Shown: positions 1 through 8,328 of the stretch, one piece after another
How the letters are laid out: each line of letters starts with the position of its first letter
Position numbering within the stretch: position 1 is the first letter of the stretch
Assembly: GCA_002483365.1 (NCBI GenBank)
Contig: DLHT01000012.1
Location: 28,789-92,788 of the forward strand
Direction of reading: 5' to 3'
DNA: 64,000 nt
Origin: Cellvibrio sp. UBA7661
Lineage (GTDB): Bacteria; Pseudomonadota; Gammaproteobacteria; Pseudomonadales; Cellvibrionaceae
Program-made: the position numbers and the translations under genes
The notes under the pieces: generated by a model
What the model was told of the DNA's origin: nothing
Database searches by the model: none
The model's input: the letters and a program-made list of their open reading frames with translations, nothing else

Positions 1-2550
1 TTGTAGGGATTTTTCGCGCTCGCCATAGCCGTACATGGCCTTGTCGAGCAGGTTACTGATGCGTTGACTCAGGCTGCCAAAACCGCGCAACTGCACTTCA
101 ATGAAAATACCGCGGTCATAATCATCACTGCTGAGCCCCTCCATAAAGTCGGGACTAAAATCAAAATCCACCCATTGGCGAGCCAGCACGCGGACGCGAT
201 AACAACAATCGGTATATTCGAGCCCGGCAAAGGTATCGAGTTCCGCACTGTAGGTAAAATCATAATTGGCGCGGGCAATCACCGCCCATTGGTTAGACAC
301 CGGCCAGAGCGTTGTCACATCCAACTGGTTGAGCGACTTACCTATCGCAGGAATCGTATCTAACGGGCTGAGCGATACCGGATCGCGGCTGTAGCGGTAA
401 CCCACATTCAAAATACGGTATTGCTCATCCATGTAGTGCAGGCTGGTACTGACGGTATTGATTTTTTCTTGCTGATGATCGTAAAGCACATCGTTGTTGA
501 TACGTAGATGATCGCCCAACTGCGCACTTAATTGTCCTGCAACCGCCGAACTGGTGCGGGTGTTAGCGTAGGCATCGTCATCGTTGAGGATACTGACCTC
601 GCGATCCGCAAAATACGTAATCTGCCCGACACTCAGCCGTAACCGCTCAATGCCCGAGCCATCCTCCACAAAGCGGCTGGTCAAACCCAGCGCGAGATGG
701 TTGGTATCGTCAATACGGTCGCCGCCGGAAAAACGGGAATCGCGGAACAGCTGCTCGTAGTTAAAGACCAAATCCGATGTATCAAAGTTCACATAGCTGG
801 AGGCCGATGTCAGCCCGTAAAGCGAATCCTGATTTTCATAATCGCGATAGAGATAAAACGCGCGCGGCTCCAGGGTTTGGATGAAACCGGAACCGAACAG
901 CGACTTCTCGCGCTCGAAATACAAGCCCATGTCGAGCGAGCCTTGCGGCGCAGCAAACTGCTGGCTGCTGTCGATATCATCGCGCAAATTGGTCGCTTCA
1001 AGTTTATAGCCGAGGGTTTTTACCCCGATACCGGGTTTGAGATAACCCGCAGTGAACTCTTTATCCCACGTCAGTTTGTAGTTGGTGCGCAAGCGCTCGC
1101 CGGTGATCAGATCTGCTTTGTAAAGCGCATTGGCGGGATCTTCTTCAAAGTAACGGTTCATCGCAAAGTTGGTGAACTCATGATCCAGCTCGATTCGCCA
1201 ATCATTAATACGGTACTGGCCATCAGCGTGCAAGCGAGGCAACTCGCGATAAGGCAGCTGTGTACTGGTCAGCAGGCGAAACTCTTCTGCCTTGGCTCCC
1301 ACTTGCCAGTGCCCGGTATTGAAGCTGGCTGCTGCGCGCTGACGGATGTAGGCCTGGCGATTCAAATCCACAGCACTGCCATCGACATCACGCAAATAAT
1401 CGGCATCGCTGACATCGGTGTAATCAATCTCGGTTGACCAAGGCTTGTTGCGTCCACCGGTCTGCAGCACATTGTATTGCCAGCGGTCTTTGCCCAAATA
1501 ACGCGCGTCAATCTCATCATCGGCGCGGCCGGTATCGCCACTGCGGTCATTGTTCAGCACGCTACCGCTTAGCTCAGTATCAAACCACGTCGATTTATGG
1601 CGAAACTCGGTCGCCAGCATGTAGCCATGCTCAGACAGATAGCGCGGAGTGAAGGTCGCGTCGTAATTGGGGGCGATGTTCCAGTAAAACGGCGCTGAAA
1701 ACTCACCAATTCCGTCATTTTCATCAAGGCCAACAGAAGGGAAGAGAAAGCCAGTCAGGCGATCCGGCCCTATAGGGAAGCGAAAATAAGGCGCATAGGC
1801 AACCGGAATATCCTTGATATGCAAGCGCATATGCTTGGCGGTGCCGTAGTGCTTGTCGTTGTGAAGGGTGATATTGGAACCCTTGATCGCCCAGGTGTTA
1901 TCACCCGGCTCACAACTGGTAAAGGTGCCTTGATCGAGGCTGATAATTTTATCGCCGAATTTTTGCAGATTTTCCGCACGGCCACGCACTCGGGTTTCAT
2001 AGAGCACGAAGCGGGCATTATCCAGACGTGCATCGCCGGTATTGGTATCGATATACGCGCGGTCAGCGCGCAGCAACACACCCGGCTCACGCACCTGGAT
2101 ATTGCCGTCCAGCTCTGCCTCGCGGCTGGTTTTATCGAAGGTAAACGTATCTGCACGGAATGAGCGCCGACCTTGGGTCAGGCGAACATCATCGCGCATG
2201 ATAAATTTGGTTTGCTTTTCTGATTCTGAATAATCTGCAGTGCCGAAGATGTTCGCCTTTTCCGGATCCATCTCTGATTCCGCATCATCGCGCTCAGGCG
2301 CAACATAAGCGCCACAGCAGGCAGTGGGCACACGAGCTCGCTGTTCTTCGGTCAACTCTTCAAGCGGCACCCAATCCAGTTCGCGCAATGCTTCGTTGGG
2401 ATCGGTGTTTGTTACCGGGTCTGCACCCAGCGCCGGGTTGGCAAATAGCAAAATCCCCGCACACTGGGCTGCAATACACAGGGCTAGGCGGGAACGGAGG
2501 AATTTACTGCGCAGATATTGTGTTATGTGTCGCTGTTGGGTTGGAGCCAT
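1..2550 (-). CDS. lptD: LPS-assembly outer-membrane protein LptD (3' end cut by window edge)
   Basis: The minus-strand frame is open from an ATG at 2550 to the window edge, giving 850 codons without a stop. After a signal-like N-terminus, residues about 60-75 hold a Cys-rich VPTACCGAYVAP stretch. A jellyroll (OstA/LptA-like) region follows at about 100-230, with phrases such as RADRAYIDTNTGDARLDN, and then the long beta-barrel with IPVAYAPYFRFPIGPDRLTG. LptD with LptE inserts lipopolysaccharide into the outer leaflet. The last visible residues (LLDKAMYGYGEREKSLQ) are typical of the extreme C-terminus, so probably only a few residues are missing. It is divergent from amgK, and surA would be expected next, outside the window. 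Several open frames on the opposite strand here are shadows. Confidence 0.93.
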   Translation of the reverse strand, partial: MAPTQQRHITQYLRSKFLRSRLALCIAAQCAGILLFANPALGADPVTNTDPNEALRELDWVPLEELTEEQRARVPTACCGAYVAPERDDAESEMDPEKANIFGTADYSESEKQTKFIMRDDVRLTQGRRSFRADTFTFDKTSREAELDGNIQVREPGVLLRADRAYIDTNTGDARLDNARFVLYETRVRGRAENLQKFGDKIISLDQGTFTSCEPGDNTWAIKGSNITLHNDKHYGTAKHMRLHIKDIPVAYAPYFRFPIGPDRLTGFLFPSVGLDENDGIGEFSAPFYWNIAPNYDATFTPRYLSEHGYMLATEFRHKSTWFDTELSGSVLNNDRSGDTGRADDEIDARYLGKDRWQYNVLQTGGRNKPWSTEIDYTDVSDADYLRDVDGSAVDLNRQAYIRQRAAASFNTGHWQVGAKAEEFRLLTSTQLPYRELPRLHADGQYRINDWRIELDHEFTNFAMNRYFEEDPANALYKADLITGERLRTNYKLTWDKEFTAGYLKPGIGVKTLGYKLEATNLRDDIDSSQQFAAPQGSLDMGLYFEREKSLFGSGFIQTLEPRAFYLYRDYENQDSLYGLTSASSYVNFDTSDLVFNYEQLFRDSRFSGGDRIDDTNHLALGLTSRFVEDGSGIERLRLSVGQITYFADREVSILNDDDAYANTRTSSAVAGQLSAQLGDHLRINNDVLYDHQQEKINTVSTSLHYMDEQYRILNVGYRYSRDPVSLSPLDTIPAIGKSLNQLDVTTLWPVSNQWAVIARANYDFTYSAELDTFAGLEYTDCCYRVRVLARQWVDFDFSPDFMEGLSSDDYDRGIFIEVQLRGFGSLSQRISNLLDKAMYGYGEREKSLQ

Positions 2551-2706
2551 TAACCGCAATCTCAAATGGGCGATCGGTTTTATCACCGAAAAAATTGCAG
2601 CGATTCTACTGTAAACCGCCTGCACTGGGAATGAATTGGGGCAAATCCACAAGCTGGGGTAGAATCCAGCGCACTACTGATAATCACATCCCTATCGGAT
2701 CGCCGC

Positions 2707-3801
2707 ATGACCAACCCCACAACACCCGCAACAGCCAGCGATAACCGCTCCATAACCGACCCCCGAAAGCTAGCGCTCACTAACTGGGTAGCACAGCACA
2801 CTCCGAAGGAGCAGCACCCGATTGTATTGCACAGCCTGGGAAGCGATGCCGGCTTTCGTCGCTACTTTCGCTTCCAGCAACCATCGCAATGGCTGGCGGT
2901 TGATGCCCCGCCAGCAACCGAAGACAGCGCCCAGTTTTTGGCGATAGCTGAATTGATTGCCAGGCAAGGTGTGCGCAGCCCGCAAATTGCCGCCGCCGAT
3001 ATCGCCCAGGGCTTTTTGCTGGTAGAGGACTTTGGCGATCGGCTGTTTCTGCGCGAACTTACGCCGGATAATGCCGACACCCTTTACCGGCAGGCCATGG
3101 ACACCCTGCTGCAATTGCACCGCACCGCCGATAATCATTCGCTGATCCCCCGCTATGACCGCGAATTGTTGCGCCGCGAGCTGGGGATTTTCAGCGAATG
3201 GTTCGTCCAACACCTGCTGGGCTACAGCCTGAACCAGAGTGAACGGGAATGGCTGGACGCGCTATTTGTGCAACTGGAAGACAATGCACTCAACCAGCCG
3301 CAAGGCTTTGTGCACCGCGACTACCACTCGCGCAATTTACTATTGCTTGATGACGGCACGCTGGGCGTAATCGACTTCCAGGGAGCGCTCTGGGGCGGGA
3401 TCACTTACGATCTGGTGTCGCTGCTGCGCGACTGTTATCGCCGCTGGCCTGCCGAACAAGTAAAGCGCTGGGCATTGGATTATCGTCAACAGGCGATTAG
3501 CAAAGGAATTATCCCCGCTGTGAGCGAACAAGAATTTTTACGTTGGTTCGACTGGCTGGGCTTACAAAGGCACATCAAAGTGTTGGGTATTTTTGCGCGC
3601 CTCTCACTGCGCGATAACAAGCAGGGCTACCTGCAGGATTTACCGCTCGTCATTCGCTACACACTGGAAGTTGCCGAGCAATATCCAGAGCTGCAACCAT
3701 TTTCAGACTGGTTCAAGCAAACCCTTTTACCGCGTGCGCAGCAACAAGCCTGGTACAGCGATTATCGTTCGGCAGGGAATGAGACGGGAGAGGCACCATG
3801 A
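2707..3801 (+). CDS. amgK: N-acetylmuramate/N-acetylglucosamine 1-kinase AmgK
   Basis: This 364-residue aminoglycoside-phosphotransferase-fold kinase has the catalytic loop VHRDYHSRN (His203, Asp205) and the metal-binding IDFQGALWG that replaces DFG. AmgK phosphorylates the anomeric hydroxyl of MurNAc (and GlcNAc) in the cell-wall recycling route that bypasses de novo UDP-MurNAc synthesis and gives intrinsic fosfomycin tolerance in pseudomonads. The stop codon overlaps the murU start (ATGA at 3798-3801), so the two are translationally coupled. The family alone could be read as a generic phosphotransferase; the fused context with MurU decides the call. Confidence 0.9.
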   Translation: MTNPTTPATASDNRSITDPRKLALTNWVAQHTPKEQHPIVLHSLGSDAGFRRYFRFQQPSQWLAVDAPPATEDSAQFLAIAELIARQGVRSPQIAAADIAQGFLLVEDFGDRLFLRELTPDNADTLYRQAMDTLLQLHRTADNHSLIPRYDRELLRRELGIFSEWFVQHLLGYSLNQSEREWLDALFVQLEDNALNQPQGFVHRDYHSRNLLLLDDGTLGVIDFQGALWGGITYDLVSLLRDCYRRWPAEQVKRWALDYRQQAISKGIIPAVSEQEFLRWFDWLGLQRHIKVLGIFARLSLRDNKQGYLQDLPLVIRYTLEVAEQYPELQPFSDWFKQTLLPRAQQQAWYSDYRSAGNETGEAP

Positions 3802-4493
3802 AAGCCATGATCCTCGCTGCCGGGCTGGGCAATCGCATGCGCCCGCTTACCGATCATCTACCCAAACCCTTATTGCCCGCCGGCGGCAAACCGTTGATTG
3901 AATATCATCTGGAAAATATTGCGCGCGCCGGTATCAAGGATGTGATTATCAACCTTGCGTATCTGGGCGATAAAATTCGCGCGCATTTAGGTGATGGGCA
4001 ACAATTCGGTTTGCAAATCCATTACTCAGAAGAGCCTGAACCACTGGAAACCGGCGGCGCACTTTTTCACGCGCTATCGCTATTGGGCGATGAACCTTTT
4101 TTATTGGTCAATGGCGATGTGTGGTGTGACTTCGAATTTGCCCCGTTCATCCAAACAATACTGGACGAAACGCAACTGGGGCATCTTTTGCTGGTACCCA
4201 ATCCCGATTTCCATCCACATGGGGATTTTGCATTAGATCAAAGTGGTTTGTTGGTTGAGGACACCGATAAGATTCACCCCCAGCGCTTCACGTTTGGCGG
4301 AATCAGCCTGCTTAAACCGGAGTTGATTGCGCAGTATCCGCATCTGCGCCAAAAATTCCCGTTGGTAGAAGTGCTGCGGCGTGCGATCAGTAATCAACAA
4401 TTAAGCGGACAGGTACATCGCGGGCATTGGAGCGATGTAGGCACACCCGAACGGCTGGAAATGCTGAATCGTTATTTGCAAAACCCGCGTTAA
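3798..4493 (+). CDS. murU: N-acetylmuramate alpha-1-phosphate uridylyltransferase MurU
   Basis: A 231-residue nucleotidyltransferase of the glucose-1-phosphate thymidylyl/uridylyltransferase fold. The N-terminal signature LAAGLGNRMRPLTDHLPKPL contains the G-x-G-x-R nucleotide loop and the PKP motif; LLVNGDVWCDFEF carries the metal-binding Asp. MurU makes UDP-MurNAc from MurNAc-1-phosphate produced by AmgK, whose gene overlaps it by four bases. The short length without a hexapeptide-repeat domain separates it from GlmU. A rho-independent hairpin lies just after the stop. Confidence 0.9.
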   Translation: MKAMILAAGLGNRMRPLTDHLPKPLLPAGGKPLIEYHLENIARAGIKDVIINLAYLGDKIRAHLGDGQQFGLQIHYSEEPEPLETGGALFHALSLLGDEPFLLVNGDVWCDFEFAPFIQTILDETQLGHLLLVPNPDFHPHGDFALDQSGLLVEDTDKIHPQRFTFGGISLLKPELIAQYPHLRQKFPLVEVLRRAISNQQLSGQVHRGHWSDVGTPERLEMLNRYLQNPR

Positions 4494-4498
4494 AAATA

Positions 4499-4527
4499 AA
4501 AAGGGCGCGATTAAACGCGCCCTTTTT
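4499..4527. terminator. Bidirectional rho-independent terminator
   Basis: The stem AGGGCGCG/CGCGCCCT with a short ATTAAA loop is flanked by A-runs on the left and T-runs on the right. It can end murU transcription on the plus strand and the convergent 4547-5227 gene on the minus strand. Confidence 0.85.
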
Positions 4528-4546
4528 GCTGCACAATAATTCGCAC

Positions 4547-5227
4547 TTAATTCATCGCTAGCAGCTGTATCTCACCCACATCATTTACTTGCAGAACGAG
4601 TTGGATATCCGTATCCGATGTATCCACTACTTTGCCATTTAACAACAGCTCGGTTTTGATCGGATACACACCTTGCGGCAAACCTTCTGGTAACGTAAAT
4701 GAAAATTCATTTTGGTAACGCCCACCTTTTTTGGTTTTTCCATTTACCGGTTTGGTGAAATTTTTTAATTCTTTGGTGTTATCTTCATTGTCGTAAATCG
4801 CAATGCGCTCTTCTATCAATGCTGTTTTCTGTTTGGTACCCGGCACCACAACAATATCCGACTGAATAATCACTTCACTACCCGGCTCCACCACATTACC
4901 CGGCAATGTTTTGGTGATGTACTCCGTCGCCATGGGTTCAGCAGGTAAGCTGCTATTTTGGGTTTTGTATTCTTCAGCTACCTGCTCTTCGCGCGCAATA
5001 CGTTCGGAGCGGTGCTTGATCACCATCTTGGTAATCAACGTAACCGCCGCCGCAACTACAGCCACTCGTGCCACCGCTTTTAAACGCTCGCGATTCTTAC
5101 ATCCCTGGTCATCACTTTTACATTTGTAGGAACGATCAATATTGTTTTTAAGATCTTTTAAGTCAAATCCGTAGGACGGATAAGCCATAGCGAGAGATAA
5201 GAGCAAAACCAAACATTTGGATTTCAT
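4547..5227 (-). CDS. Secreted hypothetical protein of the kinase operon
   Basis: 226 residues starting MKSKCLVLLLSLAMAYPSYG, a clear Sec signal peptide. The mature N-terminus has a cysteine pair (YKCKSDDQGCKN) and then a hydrophobic Ala/Val-rich helix near residues 50-70 followed by basic residues, so it may be anchored or partly inserted. The C-terminal half (about 95-226) is beta-rich with no motif I recognise. ATG 5227 is preferred over GTG 5245 because AAGGTGG stands just upstream of it. It begins 23 bases after the kinase stop, so the two are one transcript; a periplasmic partner of the kinase C-terminal domain is inference. Confidence 0.7.
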   Translation of the reverse strand: MKSKCLVLLLSLAMAYPSYGFDLKDLKNNIDRSYKCKSDDQGCKNRERLKAVARVAVVAAAVTLITKMVIKHRSERIAREEQVAEEYKTQNSSLPAEPMATEYITKTLPGNVVEPGSEVIIQSDIVVVPGTKQKTALIEERIAIYDNEDNTKELKNFTKPVNGKTKKGGRYQNEFSFTLPEGLPQGVYPIKTELLLNGKVVDTSDTDIQLVLQVNDVGEIQLLAMN

Positions 5228-5249
5228 AAAGCCACCTTGCTGCACACAA

Positions 5250-7103
5250 TTATTTGATAGTAAAACCGGTTTCTTTCAATTTACGCTGGGTATCCATTGC
5301 ACGCACCCTGAGCGCTTCAGCCTGCTTATTGCCTGCATCCAACTCCATAGCCGATTCCGCTTTGGCTATTGCACAGGAATAATTTTTTTTGGTCATGCAG
5401 GTATTGGCATCGGCAAGCAACTTATCGACTTTTACCGCAATTTCTTTTTGCTGTTGTTGCGCCAAATTGGCTTGCTGCCGGATTTCTATCGCCTGGGTAT
5501 TGGCAGGCTCCAGCGCCAGTATTGCTGATGCCTGCTCCTGCACACACGCGTAATCATTTTTTATCAAACAATTTTGCGCGACTGCCAATTGTTGATTAAT
5601 CATCTGTTGCTGCGCCGCTGCAGCTTGTTCGCCTTGGGTACGCGCAGAATGGATCTGCTGGTCAAGCAATTGCAGTGCTGGATAATCAGCATCGGCTTCA
5701 CGCAATTTATCCGCAAATAAAACGGCACAATCCAAATCTTGTTTTGCAACACATTCCTGCGCCTGTACAAGCAACTCTTGCAAACGGGACTCTTGTTCAC
5801 GCGCCGTTTGCGCGACTTGCGCAGCCTGCAATAACTGCGCGGCAACATTGTTCGCAGAATCAAGATTGACCGCCACCAATGCCTGCTCAATCGCACAGGA
5901 AAAATCACTATGGGCAAAACATAATTGCGCAGCCGTTATTTTTTGCTGCACTGTTTTTTGTACCTGCTGCTGGGCTTGATGCTGGCTGTATCCAAACCAC
6001 CCCGCGCCCACCAATGAAACAACAGCAAGCCCCAACGCCGCCGTCAATACAACAGGGTTGCGCTTGGGAAATAACTCATCCGCAAATTGCGCAATGCTGG
6101 GCGTGCGCGCGGATTTATCCAATGCGAGCGCATGATTTAACGCTTTCCATTCACGCGCACTCAGATTATCCAAACGTTTGGGGATTAACTTTTGTTGCTG
6201 CGCTTCAAACGCAGAGCGCTGATTATACGGATGTCGGCCTGCCAACATTTCGTATACCACACACGCCAGCGCATACACATCATCGCTAAAACCGAGCGGT
6301 TCGTCTTTTACCATTTCGACAGTAGCATATGCCGGAGTCAACGCGCCCAACTGCCCTGCATCGAACCGGTGCTTTTGCGCTTCGCGATTGGCAGCACGCG
6401 CAATACCAAAATCCAGCACCTTGGCATGGCCGTCGTTATTAACAAAAATATTGCCCGGCTTGAAATCAGCATGAATCAACTGCCGCTGGTGCGCATATGC
6501 AAGCGCAGCGCAAAGATCGCGCGTAATTTTCCACACCTGTTCTTTGGGTAAACCTGTGTGGCGATAAGCCTTGATTAATTGATCGAGCGGCTTACCTTCA
6601 AGCAACTCCATCGTCATAAACAGGATGTCGCCATCGCGATCAAAATCATGGACAGTCACAATATTAGGGTGCGCAAGTGTTTGGGACTTTGCCGTTTCCT
6701 GTTGCAAGGTCACAAAAGCATCGGGGTGATCTTTAAAATCCTGATTCAGTACTTTGGTAGCAATATAGGGGTCGGGATCTTCCGCTTCGACTTTGCGTAA
6801 GTCCTTGGCTTTGTAAACGGTGCCCATCCCACCATGCCCAAGCACCTCTTCCAGCAAAAAACGCTTTTTGAGAAGAGTGCCTTTACCACTTTGGGATTGT
6901 TTGACAAGCTCACGCGCCTGGGCAAATCCGGCAGAGTGATTGTGGGATGCGCTGTAGTGGGTAACGGTCAAATCAGGAGCTTGGGGTGCATCTGCGATAA
7001 TCGTGTCACCGGGACGAAACCGGGTCTTATCGCCGTCTGTTACATCATCCCGAATAACACCCTGACCGCTATTACCTTTAGCGATGCGATGGTCATCTGT
7101 CAT
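5250..7103 (-). CDS. Transmembrane Ser/Thr protein kinase with Cys-repeat periplasmic domain
   Basis: 617 residues from ATG 7103 (a longer frame to 7154 exists; GGGGGA precedes 7103). Order: disordered N-terminus, kinase domain (about 85-350), one transmembrane helix (about 360-385, VVLTAALGLAVVSLVGAGW), then a helical C-terminal region. Kinase motifs: LGHGGMGTVYKA glycine loop, IATKVL lysine, HADFKPGN catalytic loop, DFG. HRD has become HAD, so it is a non-RD kinase, and the APE motif is degenerate. The C-terminal region has four tetratricopeptide-like helical repeats, each with a Cys-x7-Cys pair (CFAHSDFSC, CVAKQDLDC, CLIKNDYAC, CMTKKNYSC). Type II topology puts these in the periplasm, where they could form disulfides. 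The substrate is unknown. Confidence 0.88.
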   Translation of the reverse strand: MTDDHRIAKGNSGQGVIRDDVTDGDKTRFRPGDTIIADAPQAPDLTVTHYSASHNHSAGFAQARELVKQSQSGKGTLLKKRFLLEEVLGHGGMGTVYKAKDLRKVEAEDPDPYIATKVLNQDFKDHPDAFVTLQQETAKSQTLAHPNIVTVHDFDRDGDILFMTMELLEGKPLDQLIKAYRHTGLPKEQVWKITRDLCAALAYAHQRQLIHADFKPGNIFVNNDGHAKVLDFGIARAANREAQKHRFDAGQLGALTPAYATVEMVKDEPLGFSDDVYALACVVYEMLAGRHPYNQRSAFEAQQQKLIPKRLDNLSAREWKALNHALALDKSARTPSIAQFADELFPKRNPVVLTAALGLAVVSLVGAGWFGYSQHQAQQQVQKTVQQKITAAQLCFAHSDFSCAIEQALVAVNLDSANNVAAQLLQAAQVAQTAREQESRLQELLVQAQECVAKQDLDCAVLFADKLREADADYPALQLLDQQIHSARTQGEQAAAAQQQMINQQLAVAQNCLIKNDYACVQEQASAILALEPANTQAIEIRQQANLAQQQQKEIAVKVDKLLADANTCMTKKNYSCAIAKAESAMELDAGNKQAEALRVRAMDTQRKLKETGFTIK

Positions 7104-7229
7104 GACACGAAAATCCCCCGGTTTTGGCGCATTTATGAGCATCAATACTAACATGCCACGTAATATTGAGGGACTGGATCAAGGTATCGGCTGGAGCCCA
7201 TCGCCATGCAAATAACCCTGCATCTTTTG

Positions 7230-7257
7230 TTGACAAACAAATCGAACACGGCATAAT
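7230..7257 (+). promoter_or_regulatory. Predicted sigma-70 promoter of rpsT
   Basis: TTGACA at 7230-7235 and CATAAT at 7252-7257 are separated by 16 bases. They lie about 65 bases upstream of the rpsT start, a usual place for a ribosomal-protein promoter. Confidence 0.6.
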
Positions 7258-7321
7258 GTCGCGTCCTTGAATCCCGACCCTTTTTTAGACAGTTTTTACA
7301 GAATTTAATAGGAGCACTAAG

Positions 7322-7591
7322 GTGGCAAATACACCCCAAGCCAAAAAACGCGCGCGTCAGAATGAAAAAGCTCGCAAGCACAACGCAAGCATGCGCTCTA
7401 TGGGGCGTACCTACCTCAAGAAAGTGCTGGCAGCTATCGCTACTGGCGACAAAGCAGCGGCTCAAGCTGCTTATGTTTCAGCCGTTGCGGTAATTGACCG
7501 CATTGCTGACAAAGGCCTGATCCACAAGAACAAGGCTGCTCGCCATAAGAGCCGTTTGAATGCAAAGATCAAGGCTCTGGCTACCGCCTAA
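7322..7591 (+). CDS. rpsT: 30S ribosomal protein S20
   Basis: 89 residues, very basic, beginning ANTPQAKKRARQNEKARKHN, the S20 signature, with the conserved C-terminal HKNKAARHKSRLNAKIKAL. S20 binds 16S rRNA early in small-subunit assembly. The start is GTG at 7322, preceded by AGGAG; weak start codons are usual for rpsT and are tied to autogenous control in other bacteria. It is monocistronic, with its own promoter and terminator. Confidence 0.97.
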   Translation: MANTPQAKKRARQNEKARKHNASMRSMGRTYLKKVLAAIATGDKAAAQAAYVSAVAVIDRIADKGLIHKNKAARHKSRLNAKIKALATA

Positions 7592-7614
7592 TCAACCTTG
7601 AATAGCGTCAAACA

Positions 7615-7642
7615 CAAAAAACCGGCTTAGGCCGGTTTTTTT
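7615..7642 (+). terminator. Rho-independent terminator of rpsT
   Basis: The hairpin ACCGGC-TTA-GCCGGT is preceded by an A-run and followed by seven T, 24 bases after the rpsT stop. Confidence 0.9.
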
Positions 7643-7799
7643 ATGCCCGACATTTATCCAAACTGCTTCTTCAAGCACCAAAAAGCACAAGCTTGACTCT
7701 ATACACTGTCATGAAAACAGATTATCTTCGGCAGCGACTTTTGTCCGGGAGCCTCTTCCGGTGTAGCCAAAAGAGCACATACTAATAATGGAGATACCT

Positions 7800-8252
7800 A
7801 TGTTGCCGCGTGAACATTATCTGAAACAAACCTTCCAGGATGCCGTGAACTTTCCTGACGGCTTTGAAAAAGGAGGCCTGACGGATATCCAGGCCAGATT
7901 GATACGCAAACAAGGGGTACTGGTTAATGCGCTTTCCATGGATGAAGTTTCTGACCCCACTCCAGAAGACCTGCACATACTCAAAGTCATATCCAACCAA
8001 AGCGCCCCCAAAAGCCCGATTGAGCAAGCTTGGGTCAAATATCTCTCTATCGTAAAAGCGCGCCAGGCTGCGGCTCCAGCCAAAACCGCCAAAGCCAAAA
8101 CAACCAAGCCCAAAGCTGCGCCGGAACCTAAAGCCGCGCCAGAACCTAAAGCCGCCCAAGAACCTAAAACCGCAGCCAAACCCGAACCGGCAGATGCAGC
8201 CAAGCCAGCAAAAGCTGCCAAGAAAACGACCAAGACCGCAAAAGCCGAATAA
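7800..8252 (+). CDS. MaoP/DUF413 family protein with Ala-Lys-Pro-rich tail
   Basis: 150 residues. The N-terminal 85 match DUF413 (MaoP, needed for Ori macrodomain organisation in E. coli): FPDGFEKGGLTDIQARLIRKQG, a middle PTPEDLHILKVI, and IEQAWVKYL. The usual FSRSGDFT motif is altered to FEKGGLT. Residues about 88-150 are a low-complexity tail of Ala, Lys and Pro with three copies of PEPKAA-like units, resembling histone H1-like bacterial tails. ATG 7800 is preferred to ATG 7788 because GGAG at 7790-7793 sits at the right distance. A nucleoid role is inference from family and tail. Confidence 0.75.
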   Translation: MLPREHYLKQTFQDAVNFPDGFEKGGLTDIQARLIRKQGVLVNALSMDEVSDPTPEDLHILKVISNQSAPKSPIEQAWVKYLSIVKARQAAAPAKTAKAKTTKPKAAPEPKAAPEPKAAQEPKTAAKPEPADAAKPAKAAKKTTKTAKAE

Positions 8253-8267
8253 TCGGCAAAATAAGCA

Positions 8268-8297
8268 AAAAAGGCGCTTTTGAAAGCGCCTTTTTTA
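8268..8297. terminator. Bidirectional terminator between maoP-like gene and GH94 gene
   Basis: AAAAAGGCGCTTT-TGA-AAGCGCCTTTTTT lies between two convergent genes and has A/T tracts on both sides. Confidence 0.88.
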
Positions 8298-8328
8298 TCT
8301 AACCGAAAGCAATCCCCTCAAGCGGAAA

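Noticed and set aside
697..1437. A 246-codon plus-strand open frame with several other frames in 64-2233
   Set aside because: They lie opposite the continuous lptD frame, which has full family motifs; their translations look like shadows and lack family features.
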